NCBI GenBank assembly: GCA_002600635.1 | Contig: CP021371.1 | Span: 1,429,001-1,493,000, forward strand | DNA length: 64,000 nucleotides | Source: Rhizobium sp. ACO-34A | Lineage (GTDB): Bacteria; Pseudomonadota; Alphaproteobacteria; Rhizobiales; Rhizobiaceae | Direction: 5' to 3' | Shown: positions 26,855-35,692 of the stretch, piece after piece | How the letters are laid out: every line of letters begins with the position of its first letter | Position numbering within the stretch: the stretch's first letter is position 1 | Made by a program: the position numbers and the translations under genes | Notes under the pieces: model-generated | What the model was told of the DNA's origin: nothing | The model's input: the letters and a program-made list of their open reading frames with translations, nothing else | Databases searched by the model: none

Positions 26855-27718
26855 TCACGGAACCCAGCCGGGCAGGGCCGCAGCCTGCCGAACCCAGTCC
26901 GAAAGCCGCACCTCGTCGATCGCTTCGCCTTCGTGGATATGGACGTAGCGCGTGTTCTCGTCCTTCGATGTCACGGGAGGAACCGGCTGGAGGGAGGAGC
27001 CACGGAAGAAGGTCACCTTGATGTAGCGGGTGAAGCAGTGGAAGCTGAGAAACCAGCCTTGCCCCTCCATGCCATAGAACGGCGAGTTCCATTTCACCGC
27101 CTTGCGCACCTCGGGCACGGTCCGGACAATGAGCGCGTCGAGCTTTTGTCCGGCCTCGCTCTTCCAGCCGGGCATCGCCGCGATATACGCTTGCACTGGC
27201 GCATCGCCATCGCCCTTGGCAATCTGCGGATTGCCGCCGGAGAGCAGGACTGGTTCCGAGGCCTTGTCGTCTTTCGGCTGGGTCGCCCTGGCCTTTGCCG
27301 TCCGTTTACCGGCAGGTTTCGACCTGTTCAGCGCGATGGCTGCGCGGATGAGTGCCTTCAGCGCGTCCCCGTCGATGGTCTCGCCTTCATGAACGTCGAT
27401 GGCGCGACGGGTATTGCCCTCGAGGCTGGAATTGAACAGGTGTGCCGGGTCATCCAGCGAAGCCCCCTTGGCGAAGGTGAGTTTCACGATGCTCTTGTAG
27501 GTCTCGCCCGTGCAGATGATCCCGTCATGGGACCACACCGGAACGCCGCGCCATTTCCATTCCTCGACGACATCGGGATCGGCCTGCCGGATCAGCGCCC
27601 GGATATGCGCGAGCGTTTCTCCCCGCCAGTCGCCGAGTTCGGCGATCCGGCCATCGATCAGCCGGGAAGGCGAGTTGCCGTCCCTTGTTTCATCCGGGCT
27701 TTTCCTCTTTTCCTGCAT
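26855..27718 (-). CDS. Tandem DUF1801 protein
   Basis: 287 residues from ATG 27718 (GGGAGG 9 nt upstream); GTG 27724 is too close to the site. Two diverged copies of the same fold are visible. The first runs from residue ~25 (DWRGETLAHIRALIRQADPD, VEEWKWRGVPVWSHDGIICT). The second runs from residue ~170 (LDALIVRTVPEVRKAVKWNS, PFYGMEGQGWFLSFHCFTRY). Each is the DUF1801/YdhG-like domain, and they are joined by a Lys/Ala-rich linker. Function is unknown; the fold is often annotated as iron-chaperone-like on weak grounds. Confidence 0.8.
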   Translation of the reverse strand: MQEKRKSPDETRDGNSPSRLIDGRIAELGDWRGETLAHIRALIRQADPDVVEEWKWRGVPVWSHDGIICTGETYKSIVKLTFAKGASLDDPAHLFNSSLEGNTRRAIDVHEGETIDGDALKALIRAAIALNRSKPAGKRTAKARATQPKDDKASEPVLLSGGNPQIAKGDGDAPVQAYIAAMPGWKSEAGQKLDALIVRTVPEVRKAVKWNSPFYGMEGQGWFLSFHCFTRYIKVTFFRGSSLQPVPPVTSKDENTRYVHIHEGEAIDEVRLSDWVRQAAALPGWVP

Positions 27719-27870
27719 GGCCACGCGCCTCCCTCGTTCATGTTCTCCCCGGGGAGATCATAGCGCGGTTGGTCGATCCCCGCCGATCTTTCGGGCGGGA
27801 ACGCAAACACCGGCCGCGGTTTCCCGGGAGCCGGTGTCGGTTTCTGCCGTGATCGGATGCGTCCTGCGTC

Positions 27871-29127
27871 TCAGTTGACGAGGCGCACCGCGGTCGAGGT
27901 ACCGCTGGTCGGACCCTCGCCGTCGTAAGGCTCGATCTTCCAGTTGGCGGAGTTCATGATCATCGTGTTGACCACCAGCGAGATCTTGCTGGTCTGGTTG
28001 GTGGTCGAGTTGTAGGTCACGTCGCGGTTCGGCAGGTGAATGATGCCGGTCAGCGTCTCGCCCTTCGAACCGTTGAAGACGTATTGCTGCTTGCTGGCAT
28101 TGTTGGAGGCGTCCGAGGTCTTCTCGAACATCAGGATGCCGGCATAGGTGCCGCTGGTCGGAGCCGACGCGGTAAACGTCAGGCCGCCGTTTGCGCGGAT
28201 CTCGCTGCTGACGTCCGGGAAGTAGAAGGTCACGCCCTCGGCCTTCACGGTCGCGCCGGAATTGATGATCATCCGGCCCTTGATGATGTGCAGGCCCGGC
28301 TTGAAGGTGATGGTCGGGCTGCCGTTGAAGGTCGTGGCGCAGTGAACGCCCGGATTGAGCGAAATCGTCTGGCCGTCCATCGTGCCCTGCGTGGTGCAGG
28401 TGCTGGAAACCGTGGGTTCCGGCAGCTTGCCCGCATAGGGGTCGCCTTCGGCGTCGCAGCCGACCTTGAGGTTGGTCAGCGTGCCGCCGTTCTTGATGTA
28501 GTTCGTGCCCTTCACGCAGAACTGGGCGGTGTCGATGGTCGAGCCGCTGTTCATGATGAAGGCGGGCGATGACGTCGAATGGACGTTCACCTTGCAGGCC
28601 TCGGACTTCACATTGGCGCCGGAGTTGATCAACACCGCCTGGCTGCTATTGCCGAGCGCATAGATGCAGCCGTCGCCGATGCCGGAACCCTCTGCGGCAA
28701 TGGCGGTCGAGGTGATCTTTATCGGTAGCGAACTGATGCCGATGATGCCGAGGAACGAGGTCTTGACCGGCGCGGTGTAGGTGCCCGAGAGACTGCCGTC
28801 GGAATTGCTGGCAAGCGTCAGGGAACGCTGGGAGATCGCGTCTTCATCGAGTTGGCCCTCGCTGTCGAGATTGCTCATGAAGGAGGAGGCCAGCGCCAGT
28901 CGCTTGTCCTCGCCGGTTTCCTGAACAGCGGCCAGAACGGCTCCGTCCAGCTTTCCCTGCAGGCGGGTCTTCTCGGCCATGGCCGCCGCAACGTCGACAG
29001 CACCGCCCGCGGCCACGAGAAGGATGGGCGCAAGCAAAGCCGTGACCATGCCGAAGTTGCCCAGCCGGTCATGACACAGATTTTCGAGATGGCGGGCGGC
29101 ACCAACTGCCGTTTTCCTGTTGAACAT
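27871..29127 (-). CDS. TadG-like pilus assembly-related surface protein
   Basis: 418 residues. The N-terminus resembles TadE/TadG proteins: a short basic segment, a membrane helix (FGMVTALLAPILLVAAGGAV), then AAAMAEKTRLQGKLDGAVLA. The remainder is exported and rich in Ser, Thr, Asn and Gly. It has a repeating 'NSG' pattern (INSGANVKSEA, MNSGSTIDTAQF, IINSGATVKAEGVTF) that suggests a beta-solenoid. No other tad/cpa pilus genes lie nearby, so it stands alone and may be an anchored surface protein that uses the Tad-type N-terminus. Confidence 0.72.
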   Translation of the reverse strand: MFNRKTAVGAARHLENLCHDRLGNFGMVTALLAPILLVAAGGAVDVAAAMAEKTRLQGKLDGAVLAAVQETGEDKRLALASSFMSNLDSEGQLDEDAISQRSLTLASNSDGSLSGTYTAPVKTSFLGIIGISSLPIKITSTAIAAEGSGIGDGCIYALGNSSQAVLINSGANVKSEACKVNVHSTSSPAFIMNSGSTIDTAQFCVKGTNYIKNGGTLTNLKVGCDAEGDPYAGKLPEPTVSSTCTTQGTMDGQTISLNPGVHCATTFNGSPTITFKPGLHIIKGRMIINSGATVKAEGVTFYFPDVSSEIRANGGLTFTASAPTSGTYAGILMFEKTSDASNNASKQQYVFNGSKGETLTGIIHLPNRDVTYNSTTNQTSKISLVVNTMIMNSANWKIEPYDGEGPTSGTSTAVRLVN

Positions 29128-29341
29128 TGTTTGGCTCGCAAATTTAGCTACTGAAACACGGGGGTGATAACGGCGGGCCTTGAAATTCCGCTGAACGGAA
29201 TTGCTAAAATCCTATCTTTTCTCTCGATTGCCGATGTCATGTGAGCTAGTGCAGGTTTTGCCGCACCATGCGTCATGTTTGCCGCGCGTCGCCGATGCCG
29301 CTCGCGCATCCGCCAAACACCGTTTTCCGGGACTTTCCGTC

Positions 29342-29695
29342 ATGCGCCTTCGTTCCGATATCTTCGTTTCAGCACTGCTGCGCCGCGTTTTTTCGGCCGG
29401 AGGTTTCGCCGCCGTGGTCTCGAAAGGCGTGGAGGAGGCAGGCGCCATCTTCGTCCGCCAACGCTTCCGTGACGGGCTGGAAACGCTTTACGGACCGGCC
29501 CCGCAGGCGCTCGTTTCGCAGGAGGATCGCGACAGCCGCCTGTTCGAGATCAGGCTGGAAAAGGCGGAAGCCGATGCGGTCGACGAGATACTGGCGCGCG
29601 AATGCCGCTGGGACCCGGATTGCTGGGTGGTGGAACTGGAAACCGACGAGATCGGCGATCTCCTGCCGATGGCGGACGCCAGGGGATCTGCCTGA
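29342..29695 (+). CDS. DUF1491 family protein
   Basis: 117 residues from ATG 29342 (MRLRSDIFVSALLRRVFSAG); the frame upstream is not protein-like. The family pattern is clear (GAIFVRQRFRDGLETLYGPA, RECRWDPDCWVVELETDE). DUF1491 is a small cytoplasmic family of alphaproteobacteria with no assigned activity. It reads divergently from the TadG-like gene, about 210 nt away. Confidence 0.85.
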   Translation: MRLRSDIFVSALLRRVFSAGGFAAVVSKGVEEAGAIFVRQRFRDGLETLYGPAPQALVSQEDRDSRLFEIRLEKAEADAVDEILARECRWDPDCWVVELETDEIGDLLPMADARGSA

Positions 29696-29732
29696 AAGGC
29701 GGATACCCCGGGTTCCGTCTTGCAGTAGGCTG

Positions 29733-30788
29733 TTAGCGCTGGCGCGCCTTCAACACCTGCCGGCTGTGTTCGTCGATCGTCTGCAGGATCGATGAGACGG
29801 GCTTGATCGCCTGCGGCTTTGTTGAAGCCGCACCGTTCTTGTCTTCGTCGCCCGGATGGAAAGTGTAGCTGTCGGCCCGGCGCCATGTATCGACCCGTTC
29901 CTCGCATTCGATCGGATCGAGGCTATCGATCAGTCGCGCGGCGCGCGACAGGCCGCCCTCGTCGCGGGCGAGATGCGGATAAAGGCTCTTCAGCACGAAG
30001 GCGATTTCATCCTGCGCCATGGCGACGCCGACAAGCGTGGTGGCAAGCTGCCGGCCGGAGATGTCGAGCAGGATGCGCTCGGCGAGCCAATGGCTGGAAG
30101 ACAGGGTATCGGCCAGCGTCGAGGCAAAAAGGCTCGCCTCGCGATTGCGGGCAAAGCGCACCAGAAGCGCCTCCTGCAGCGAGGTAACGGTTCTCAGGCC
30201 CAGGCGGTCGGCAGGCGGCCGGTTCACATGGGCGGCCAGCCGCTTGATTTCGCCGCGCAGCTTTTCCTCGCGTTCCATGCGGGCGGCTTCATCCGGGGAT
30301 ATGGCTTCTGTCACCGGCTCGGCCGTAAGGTCCGCGGTTGCGGCTTCCGTCATGTCTGACGGCTTTTCAGTGGGTTTCGGCGCGATGGCGCGCGCGGGCA
30401 TGACCGGCTGTTCAGCGGGTATCCGGTCCTTCGGCGTATCGAGATGGCGCATGCCGACCAACGCGTCGATCACGGTCGGCGACAGCGCCTCGCGCTTGAC
30501 GATGGCGCGGGCGTGTGCGGCTCCTTGCGTGCGGGCGATCATGATCAGGATATCGTCGGAGAGGCAGGGAGAGGAGGTGAGAAAGGGTGCGGCAATCGCA
30601 ATCGGCTGGGAGGCGATGAACAGCGCCACCGCCGTGGGAACCGTGGGGCATTGGGAAAGGGCGGCGACCGCCTGCCGTCTCGCTTCCTCGCTGGATGCAT
30701 GGAAAAGCGGGGTGAACAGTTCTGCAAACTGTCTGAGCTCGGATTTGGTAGGGAAGACGATTTCCTCGAAACTGGTGACGGTGGCCAT
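29733..30788 (-). CDS. DUF2336 protein
   Basis: 351 residues from ATG 30788 (MATVTSFEEIVFPTKSELRQ); the longer frame to 30863 has no better signal. Helical throughout, consistent with the HEAT-like DUF2336 family of alphaproteobacteria. One helical half covers residues 10-110 and another 190-310, joined by a Pro/Ala/Glu-rich linker. The DUF2336 member PleD-linked/CckA-network proteins are only partly studied; no function can be assigned here. Confidence 0.75.
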   Translation of the reverse strand: MATVTSFEEIVFPTKSELRQFAELFTPLFHASSEEARRQAVAALSQCPTVPTAVALFIASQPIAIAAPFLTSSPCLSDDILIMIARTQGAAHARAIVKREALSPTVIDALVGMRHLDTPKDRIPAEQPVMPARAIAPKPTEKPSDMTEAATADLTAEPVTEAISPDEAARMEREEKLRGEIKRLAAHVNRPPADRLGLRTVTSLQEALLVRFARNREASLFASTLADTLSSSHWLAERILLDISGRQLATTLVGVAMAQDEIAFVLKSLYPHLARDEGGLSRAARLIDSLDPIECEERVDTWRRADSYTFHPGDEDKNGAASTKPQAIKPVSSILQTIDEHSRQVLKARQR

Positions 30789-31167
30789 CAGCACTACGTC
30801 CTTCTTCCTTACGCCTACCGGATTTTCCAGTTCACGAAAACGACTGCTCACGACACGACCCACACTAACGCAATACCCGTGTTTCAGATTAGAACGAATT
30901 TGTTAGCAAGCTGTTAACTAAGGTGTGGCCAAATCAGGGCATGGAGGTGCATATGTATGATTCGTGTATCTCTAATTTAGTGCAGTTGACGTGCCCCTCG
31001 CGGTGGGCAGCTTCCACCTCCGTCGGGCCGTGCTGAGAAAGGCACGATTGGCTCCGGCCCATGGGCCGCATGGCATTGCCGTCCGCCGGAGATGTGCTGG
31101 CCCTTCAGGAAAGGGCAGGATGAGATCGCACTCCTCATCCGTCTCGATCTGGAAAACGGAGACGAGA
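30789..31167. other. Intergenic region, divergent promoters presumed
   Basis: Lower-GC stretch around 30850-30985 (GTTAGCAAGCTGTTAACTAA and TCTCTAATTTAGTGCAG), which probably holds promoters for the DUF2336 gene and the small gene at 31168. No further gene or structured element identified. Confidence 0.4.
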
Positions 31168-31359
31168 ATGGCGGAAATTATCAGGATCAAGGACCGGTTG
31201 TCTTTGTCGGACAGGCCCGTGCGGCGGGATGGAATGGCGGCCGAGGTGCTGTTGTTCACCGGCATCAGATACGAGCGTTACGAACAGCCGAGGAAGAAGG
31301 AGAAGTGCCTGCCGGCCTTGCCCCGCCCTGCGGACGGCGGCATGGACCAGAGGCCCTAA
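31168..31359 (+). CDS. Small basic protein, unknown
   Basis: 63 residues, MAEIIRIKDRLSLSDRPVRR at the start, then EVLLFTGIRYERYEQP and a Lys/Pro-rich tail. GGAGACGAG lies before ATG 31168. Short proteins with this MAEII(R)-K-DR start and a VLLFTGIRYER-like centre are seen in Rhizobiaceae genomes, which supports a real gene. The last ~15 residues run into repeat DNA and may not be conserved. Function unknown. Confidence 0.6.
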   Translation: MAEIIRIKDRLSLSDRPVRRDGMAAEVLLFTGIRYERYEQPRKKEKCLPALPRPADGGMDQRP

Positions 31360-31489
31360 GGCCTGCGGCCTAAGATCTGTCGCGCAGCAACATGCTGCGC
31401 CTTCGCGCAAAGGCGATGCAATAGCGCTTGGAATTGTCGCGAAGCGAAAGAGTTTTAATAGATGGAACGGCGACAGGTGGGGTTTGCGG

Positions 31490-31740
31490 TTCACCCCCCT
31501 CTGGCCTGCCGGCCATCTCCTCCTCAAGGGGGGATATTGGATCGTTGACAGCGTCCGCGTCCTCGCAGGCGCAAACGCTTTCTGATGGCTAAGGAGAGAG
31601 CCGAGGGGGTAACCGTTCTGCCGATCTCCCCCCTTGAGGGGGGTGAGGAGCGGTCCGCGTAGCGGAGCAATCGATCCAGTGAATCGATTGCAGTGACGAA
31701 CGCCCGGCAGGGCAGAGGGGGGTAACCCGGAACGCTCCTG
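31490..31740. repeat. Nested intergenic repeats
   Basis: CACCCCCCTCTGGCCTGCCG (31492) with an internal hairpin, then about 60 bp of other sequence, then CCGATCTCCCCCCTTGAGGG (31620). The long GGAGCGGTCCGCGTAGCGGA unit follows, with its ATCGATCCAGTGAATCGAT palindrome, ending GGCAGGGCAGAGGGGGGTAA. This is two repeat types fused head to tail. Confidence 0.7.
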
Positions 31741-31847
31741 TGTGTGGGCTTCCGAATCCGAAGGATCGCGGCGTGCTGGGTAGCCAGCGGCTTTTCGTCC
31801 AGGCGCTGACACCGTAACAGGTTAGATATGGCCCGGAAAATCCCGGC

Positions 31848-32396
31848 TCAAAGTCCTTCGACCGGCGCGCAGACGGCGTCTTCCAGGAAGGATGCGGCCT
31901 GTTCCTCAAGGCTTGATTGCGGAGCCATGGCTCTGAGCACCGCATAGCCCGTATTGCTCTTCGCCTCGACGATGATCGATTCCGTCAGCGCCGCGACCGG
32001 CGTCTTGCGGATGCGTGCCATCTGCACCGGGCTTGCCACCAGGACATCCAGATTGCCCGAGACCGAGGTGCGGTCGTTCATACTGAAGATCTCGTTGGAA
32101 TTGGCGTCGTAGAGCGCCAGCGACCAGAAGGCCGGCCCGCGCGGAGCAAGCAGCCGGAGCGGCCGTCGCTCGACGTCGAAGTGACAGACGGCCACCTTGA
32201 GATAGGGGTCGCCATTGGCAAGGCCCGCCGTATCCGGCTTGTCGGCCAGCGCATAGAAACGGTTCGAATTCCCCTCCGCCTTCACCCGCGTATAGGCGTC
32301 GCGGCCGGTATAATGCGGCAGCGAGAGAATGATGATGATGTGGAGCACCACGGCGCCCACAAGGCCCGTGGCGACGGCATAGAGAAGCTTATTCAT
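31848..32396 (-). CDS. DUF1254-family membrane-anchored protein
   Basis: 182 residues. One N-terminal membrane helix (LLYAVATGLVGAVVLHIIII) precedes a periplasmic domain with YLKVAVCHFDVERRPLRLLA and FWSLALYDANSNEIFSMNDR, the core of DUF1254. Its ATG overlaps the stop of the DUF1214 gene by 8 nt (ATGAATAA), so they are made together. DUF1254/DUF1214 pairs are widespread and uncharacterised; here the two halves are on separate genes. Confidence 0.8.
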   Translation of the reverse strand: MNKLLYAVATGLVGAVVLHIIIILSLPHYTGRDAYTRVKAEGNSNRFYALADKPDTAGLANGDPYLKVAVCHFDVERRPLRLLAPRGPAFWSLALYDANSNEIFSMNDRTSVSGNLDVLVASPVQMARIRKTPVAALTESIIVEAKSNTGYAVLRAMAPQSSLEEQAASFLEDAVCAPVEGL

Positions 32397-32976
32397 TGCC
32401 GCACCCGATCGTTTCGACCTTCGGCATCTCCAGCCCGATCAGCCCCGAACTGCCGGCGGCCGGCGTGTCGAGCAGCGTCAGCACCAGCGAGAAGCGCCCG
32501 GCGTCGGGCAGAGCCAGCCAGTTGCCTGGCTGCGCCGTCGGCGATATCGCGATCTCGAAGCTGCCGTCCGGCTTGCGCAGGATGCTCTGCGAATTGTGCG
32601 AGCCGGGAAGCTCGGCGCGGGTTGCCAGCGGTCGACCTGCGGCATCGGCCGCGTAAAGCGTCCAGAAACGGGCAATCGGCGTGCGCCCGGTGATCCTGTA
32701 GCTGCAGGTGCCGATGAGCTGGTGGCCGTTCTCGTCATGGGAGGCGGTAAAGGTCAGGCCTTCCGCCGTGCCGTAGAGCAGCCGCCCGGCCTTCGCCCTG
32801 TGGGATTTCGCATAAGGGTCGGCAGCATCCGTCTGCGCCTGCGGGAATGCGCTCCAAACCCCGAGCCGGATCGCGCCGAACCCGACGGAAGCATTGAGCA
32901 CCGAAAGCGCCGAAAGGATCCCGCCGCCAAAGGCGATCACCAGCGCAACGGCGATGAGCAGTGGAACACGGAACAC
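32389..32976 (-). CDS. DUF1214-family membrane-anchored protein
   Basis: 195 residues from GTG 32976. A signal anchor (PLLIAVALVIAFGGGILSAL) is followed by a periplasmic beta-rich domain with YRITGRTPIARFWTLYAADA and ILRKPDGSFEIAISPTAQPG, NWLALPDAGRFSLVLTLLDT: the DUF1214 signature, ending in an invariant-looking W and P. Partner of the downstream DUF1254 gene. Confidence 0.8.
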   Translation of the reverse strand: MFRVPLLIAVALVIAFGGGILSALSVLNASVGFGAIRLGVWSAFPQAQTDAADPYAKSHRAKAGRLLYGTAEGLTFTASHDENGHQLIGTCSYRITGRTPIARFWTLYAADAAGRPLATRAELPGSHNSQSILRKPDGSFEIAISPTAQPGNWLALPDAGRFSLVLTLLDTPAAGSSGLIGLEMPKVETIGCGNE

Positions 32977-33200
32977 GGCTGGCTCTGGACCCTCTTGAAA
33001 TGCAACGCGGCCCGCCCCGCGCTGGTTTCAGCGGTATCACTGATTCTGGGGAAGGGGAAGGCGAGGGCGTGGGGGCGATGCGCACCACTCACCGTCTTCA
33101 TAAATGGTCTGGAGAAGCCACCTCCGTCGACGCAGAGACCAAAATAAGATACTCTACCAACTAAAACAAATCAGGCTTCAACGCTGAGTGACGCTCGAAA

Positions 33201-34169
33201 ATGCCGAGTACAGACCGAGATCTGCGAATTAGGTGTGCTGTCAGGCGTCTTCTGGATGGCCAGCGAAACCAACATGACCTTGTCTTGATTTGCCTCTGGC
33301 TTCGTCAACGAACTCCAGCGGGATCACTGCCCACGGAAATCGGTGACTTCATCGCTCATAGCGAAGAACGTGATAATGGTCTCACATTCAAATTGGTGAG
33401 TGATTTTTATTGGATGTGGGAAGGCCAACAGCGTGCTTTTCTCGACCACCCAGATGGTAAACCGGTGACGTCGGAGCTCTTTACCCTCCAGATGGACGCA
33501 ATCGTTCGCCGGATTCATCAAATGGGCGTTCAGGAAAACCTCGGTGTAAATCCTGAAGCGGCCAGACAGAAGATCGAGCAGATCAGGACGTTGGCAAAAT
33601 TTGACGCGAACATTGGCGTCTATTTCGATCCAGTACTCCCCAAAAAAGAACAGAAGCTCTATGACTTTCTCAGCCAAAGAATGGTTTCTCTTCCAGCTTT
33701 CGATACTGAGTCACTTTGCAGGGAATACTCGACGGCCTTGGTCGACAATAAAGTCCTCAAAAACACGGAGATTGAGAGCTGGTGTGATGTCGTTCCCTTT
33801 TTTTCCGCTTATTTGATAGCGATGATGCATCTCACAAGGATTAAGATGAAAAATGGCGTTCCGGCCGTGCTGGATCTTGTGCTCGGTGCAAAAGGATCAA
33901 ACGGTAAGCTGCAGGTGTGGATCAGCTTCTTAATTGATGAGGCGCGGGGGGTAACTGTGACAACTCCGGTATTCTCCTCCGACCTAGATGCAGACGCATG
34001 GTGCCAAGCTGAAGTTTCCCTTTATATGGTAAAGGCAATTGATGATTCCGGCGAATTGCCTTGGCGCGAACGGCGAGATCGAATACCAGCCATCGAATTG
34101 GACTCAGAGGGAAAAATCGCCCTTTGCAGTACGGATCTAGATATTCTCCTTAATGGAACTGGGGCCTGA
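33201..34169 (+). CDS. Orphan protein of unknown function, lower GC than neighbours
   Basis: 322 residues, no signal peptide or membrane segment, mixed alpha/beta by composition. The DNA is visibly poorer in G and C than the flanking genes and uses codons the neighbours avoid (TTA, ATA, AGA, AAT), which suggests acquisition by transfer. Visible landmarks are DLVLICLWLRQRT near the start, FKLVSDFYWMWEGQQRAFLD, LYDFLSQRMVSLPAFDTES and a C-terminal LCSTDLDILLNGTGA. I do not recognise a family. It is not in an operon: the DUF1214 gene is divergent and the GGDEF gene convergent. Confidence 0.65.
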   Translation: MPSTDRDLRIRCAVRRLLDGQRNQHDLVLICLWLRQRTPAGSLPTEIGDFIAHSEERDNGLTFKLVSDFYWMWEGQQRAFLDHPDGKPVTSELFTLQMDAIVRRIHQMGVQENLGVNPEAARQKIEQIRTLAKFDANIGVYFDPVLPKKEQKLYDFLSQRMVSLPAFDTESLCREYSTALVDNKVLKNTEIESWCDVVPFFSAYLIAMMHLTRIKMKNGVPAVLDLVLGAKGSNGKLQVWISFLIDEARGVTVTTPVFSSDLDADAWCQAEVSLYMVKAIDDSGELPWRERRDRIPAIELDSEGKIALCSTDLDILLNGTGA

Positions 34170-34286
34170 CTATCCTGCGGCAGATCTTATTTACTCAGAC
34201 CGCTCAATCCCTCGCAGGATGCTCGGTGAACTTGTTGCTTCGGCGCTTGGTGAAGTTGGCCAAAAAACATACCCGGTTTTGCCCCC

Positions 34287-35483
34287 TCAAGCCGCATCCG
34301 TCCTCTCGCCCTCGGCGGTGGGGCCGAAGCGCCAGGCGTTGCGGCCGTTGTCCTTGACGGCGTAGAGGCCTCGGTCGGCGGCGTCGAGGGTTTCGGCGAA
34401 GCTCGGGTCGTTGGCGATCGAGCCGTAGCCGATGCCGATGCTGATGGTGACGTGGCGGTTGCGGTCGCCGGTGTGGTCGTGCTCGATGGCAAGCGATCTC
34501 ACGGCCCGGCGCATGCGCTCGGCGAACATGCCGGCGCGGGCGGGGTCCGAAAGGGGCATCAGCGCCAGGAATTCCTCGCCGCCATGGCGGGACAGATGGA
34601 TCGAATCCGGCAGTTCGCGGCGCATGCAGTCGGCAACGGCCCGAAGACAGGCGTCGCCGGCATTGTGACCGTAATTGTCGTTAAAGGCCTTGAAGTTGTC
34701 GATGTCGATCAGGAGCACCGCCGATTGGGCGAGGTCGTCGGTCCTGTACCAGCGGCGCAACCGCGCCAGTTCGGCTTCCGCCCCGCGCCGGTTGGGAAGG
34801 GCGGTGAGCGGATCGGTCGCCGAGAGACGTTCCAGCTCGCTATTCTGCCGGGAAAGCTCGCGCTTCAGCGCCTCGTTCTCATGCGCCTGCAGGAAGGCGA
34901 TCTGGCGTTCCGCCTCCAGCTGATGGCTGGAGATCAGCGTCAGCGTCACCGTCGGTATGTAGAGGGCGAGGTGATAGAGTACGTATTCGAGGGTGACGCC
35001 CTTCAGGAACCAGATGAAGCCGTAGTTGATGAGGAAACAGCAGAGCGTCGCGTAGAGCGTGATTGTCAGCGGCGCGCGCACGGCAATGGTGACGACCATC
35101 TGGAACACCGCCGCCGCATAGTAGTAATGCAGCGCCGCAGGGCTTTCGCTCGACACCAGAACGACGCACCAGACGATGTTTCCGGCCATCACCACGGCAA
35201 GCGTCGCCGCTTCCTTGTAGGCGATCGGCCGGCGGCCGCCCTGATAATGGCCGAGCATCAGCGCCAGCGGCAGGATCACGCCGAAACGCAGGCCGAGTGA
35301 CAGCCAGACGATGTCGCCGAGCAGCAACACGTCGATGGCGGCATAGAACATGTAGAACAGGGCGACGGTGAAGGTGGTCTGGTTCAGGGTCTGGCTGCGG
35401 ACCTCCGTGCGGTCGCGTTCGTATGCCGACCGTTGTTCGGCCGTCAGACGCGGGCGCGGGTCCAGACCAAGCCAGTTGTCCAT
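34287..35483 (-). CDS. Membrane diguanylate cyclase (GGDEF)
   Basis: 398 residues. About six membrane segments form residues 35-185. A coiled-coil linker follows (LEAERQIAFLQAHENEALKR), then a GGDEF domain with DPLTALPNRRGAEAELAR, IDIDNFKAFNDNYGHNAGD and active site HGGEEF (the allowed GGEEF form). No RxxD inhibitory site lies five residues before the motif, so feedback inhibition by cyclic di-GMP is doubtful. No EAL domain. The membrane part is not a named sensor; it would convert an unknown cue into c-di-GMP. Confidence 0.88.
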   Translation of the reverse strand: MDNWLGLDPRPRLTAEQRSAYERDRTEVRSQTLNQTTFTVALFYMFYAAIDVLLLGDIVWLSLGLRFGVILPLALMLGHYQGGRRPIAYKEAATLAVVMAGNIVWCVVLVSSESPAALHYYYAAAVFQMVVTIAVRAPLTITLYATLCCFLINYGFIWFLKGVTLEYVLYHLALYIPTVTLTLISSHQLEAERQIAFLQAHENEALKRELSRQNSELERLSATDPLTALPNRRGAEAELARLRRWYRTDDLAQSAVLLIDIDNFKAFNDNYGHNAGDACLRAVADCMRRELPDSIHLSRHGGEEFLALMPLSDPARAGMFAERMRRAVRSLAIEHDHTGDRNRHVTISIGIGYGSIANDPSFAETLDAADRGLYAVKDNGRNAWRFGPTAEGERTDAA

Positions 35484-35582
35484 CGAGTTCCACCGAGTGC
35501 GCGAAATAAATGAAATGCTCCCGTCGGGAGCGGCGCAACAATTAGGTCGATCGACTTAATCAGACTTTAAAGCAACAAAATT

Positions 35583-35602
35583 CCTCCCCATTTTCGGGGA
35601 GG
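35583..35602 (-). terminator. Intrinsic terminator-like hairpin
   Basis: CCTCCCC (35583-35589) and GGGGAGG (35596-35602) form a 7-bp GC stem; read on the minus strand it is followed by AATTTTGTT. It lies about 90 nt after the penicillin-binding protein stop and may end that transcript. Confidence 0.5.
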
Positions 35603-35692
35603 CAGGCCATGATTGGTTAACACCGGGTAAATGATTGATGGAACCGGCGGCCCATCCCCGATCCTAATCAATTTTGAGGGGTTTTCACTGTC

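Noticed and set aside
33000..33200. tRNA gene as an integration site next to the orphan gene
   Set aside because: No cloverleaf or TTCRANNC-type arm can be found in this stretch.
34153..34365. 70-codon plus-strand frame after the orphan gene
   Set aside because: It has no ribosome site of its own beyond overlap with the orphan gene's end and continues antisense into the diguanylate cyclase.
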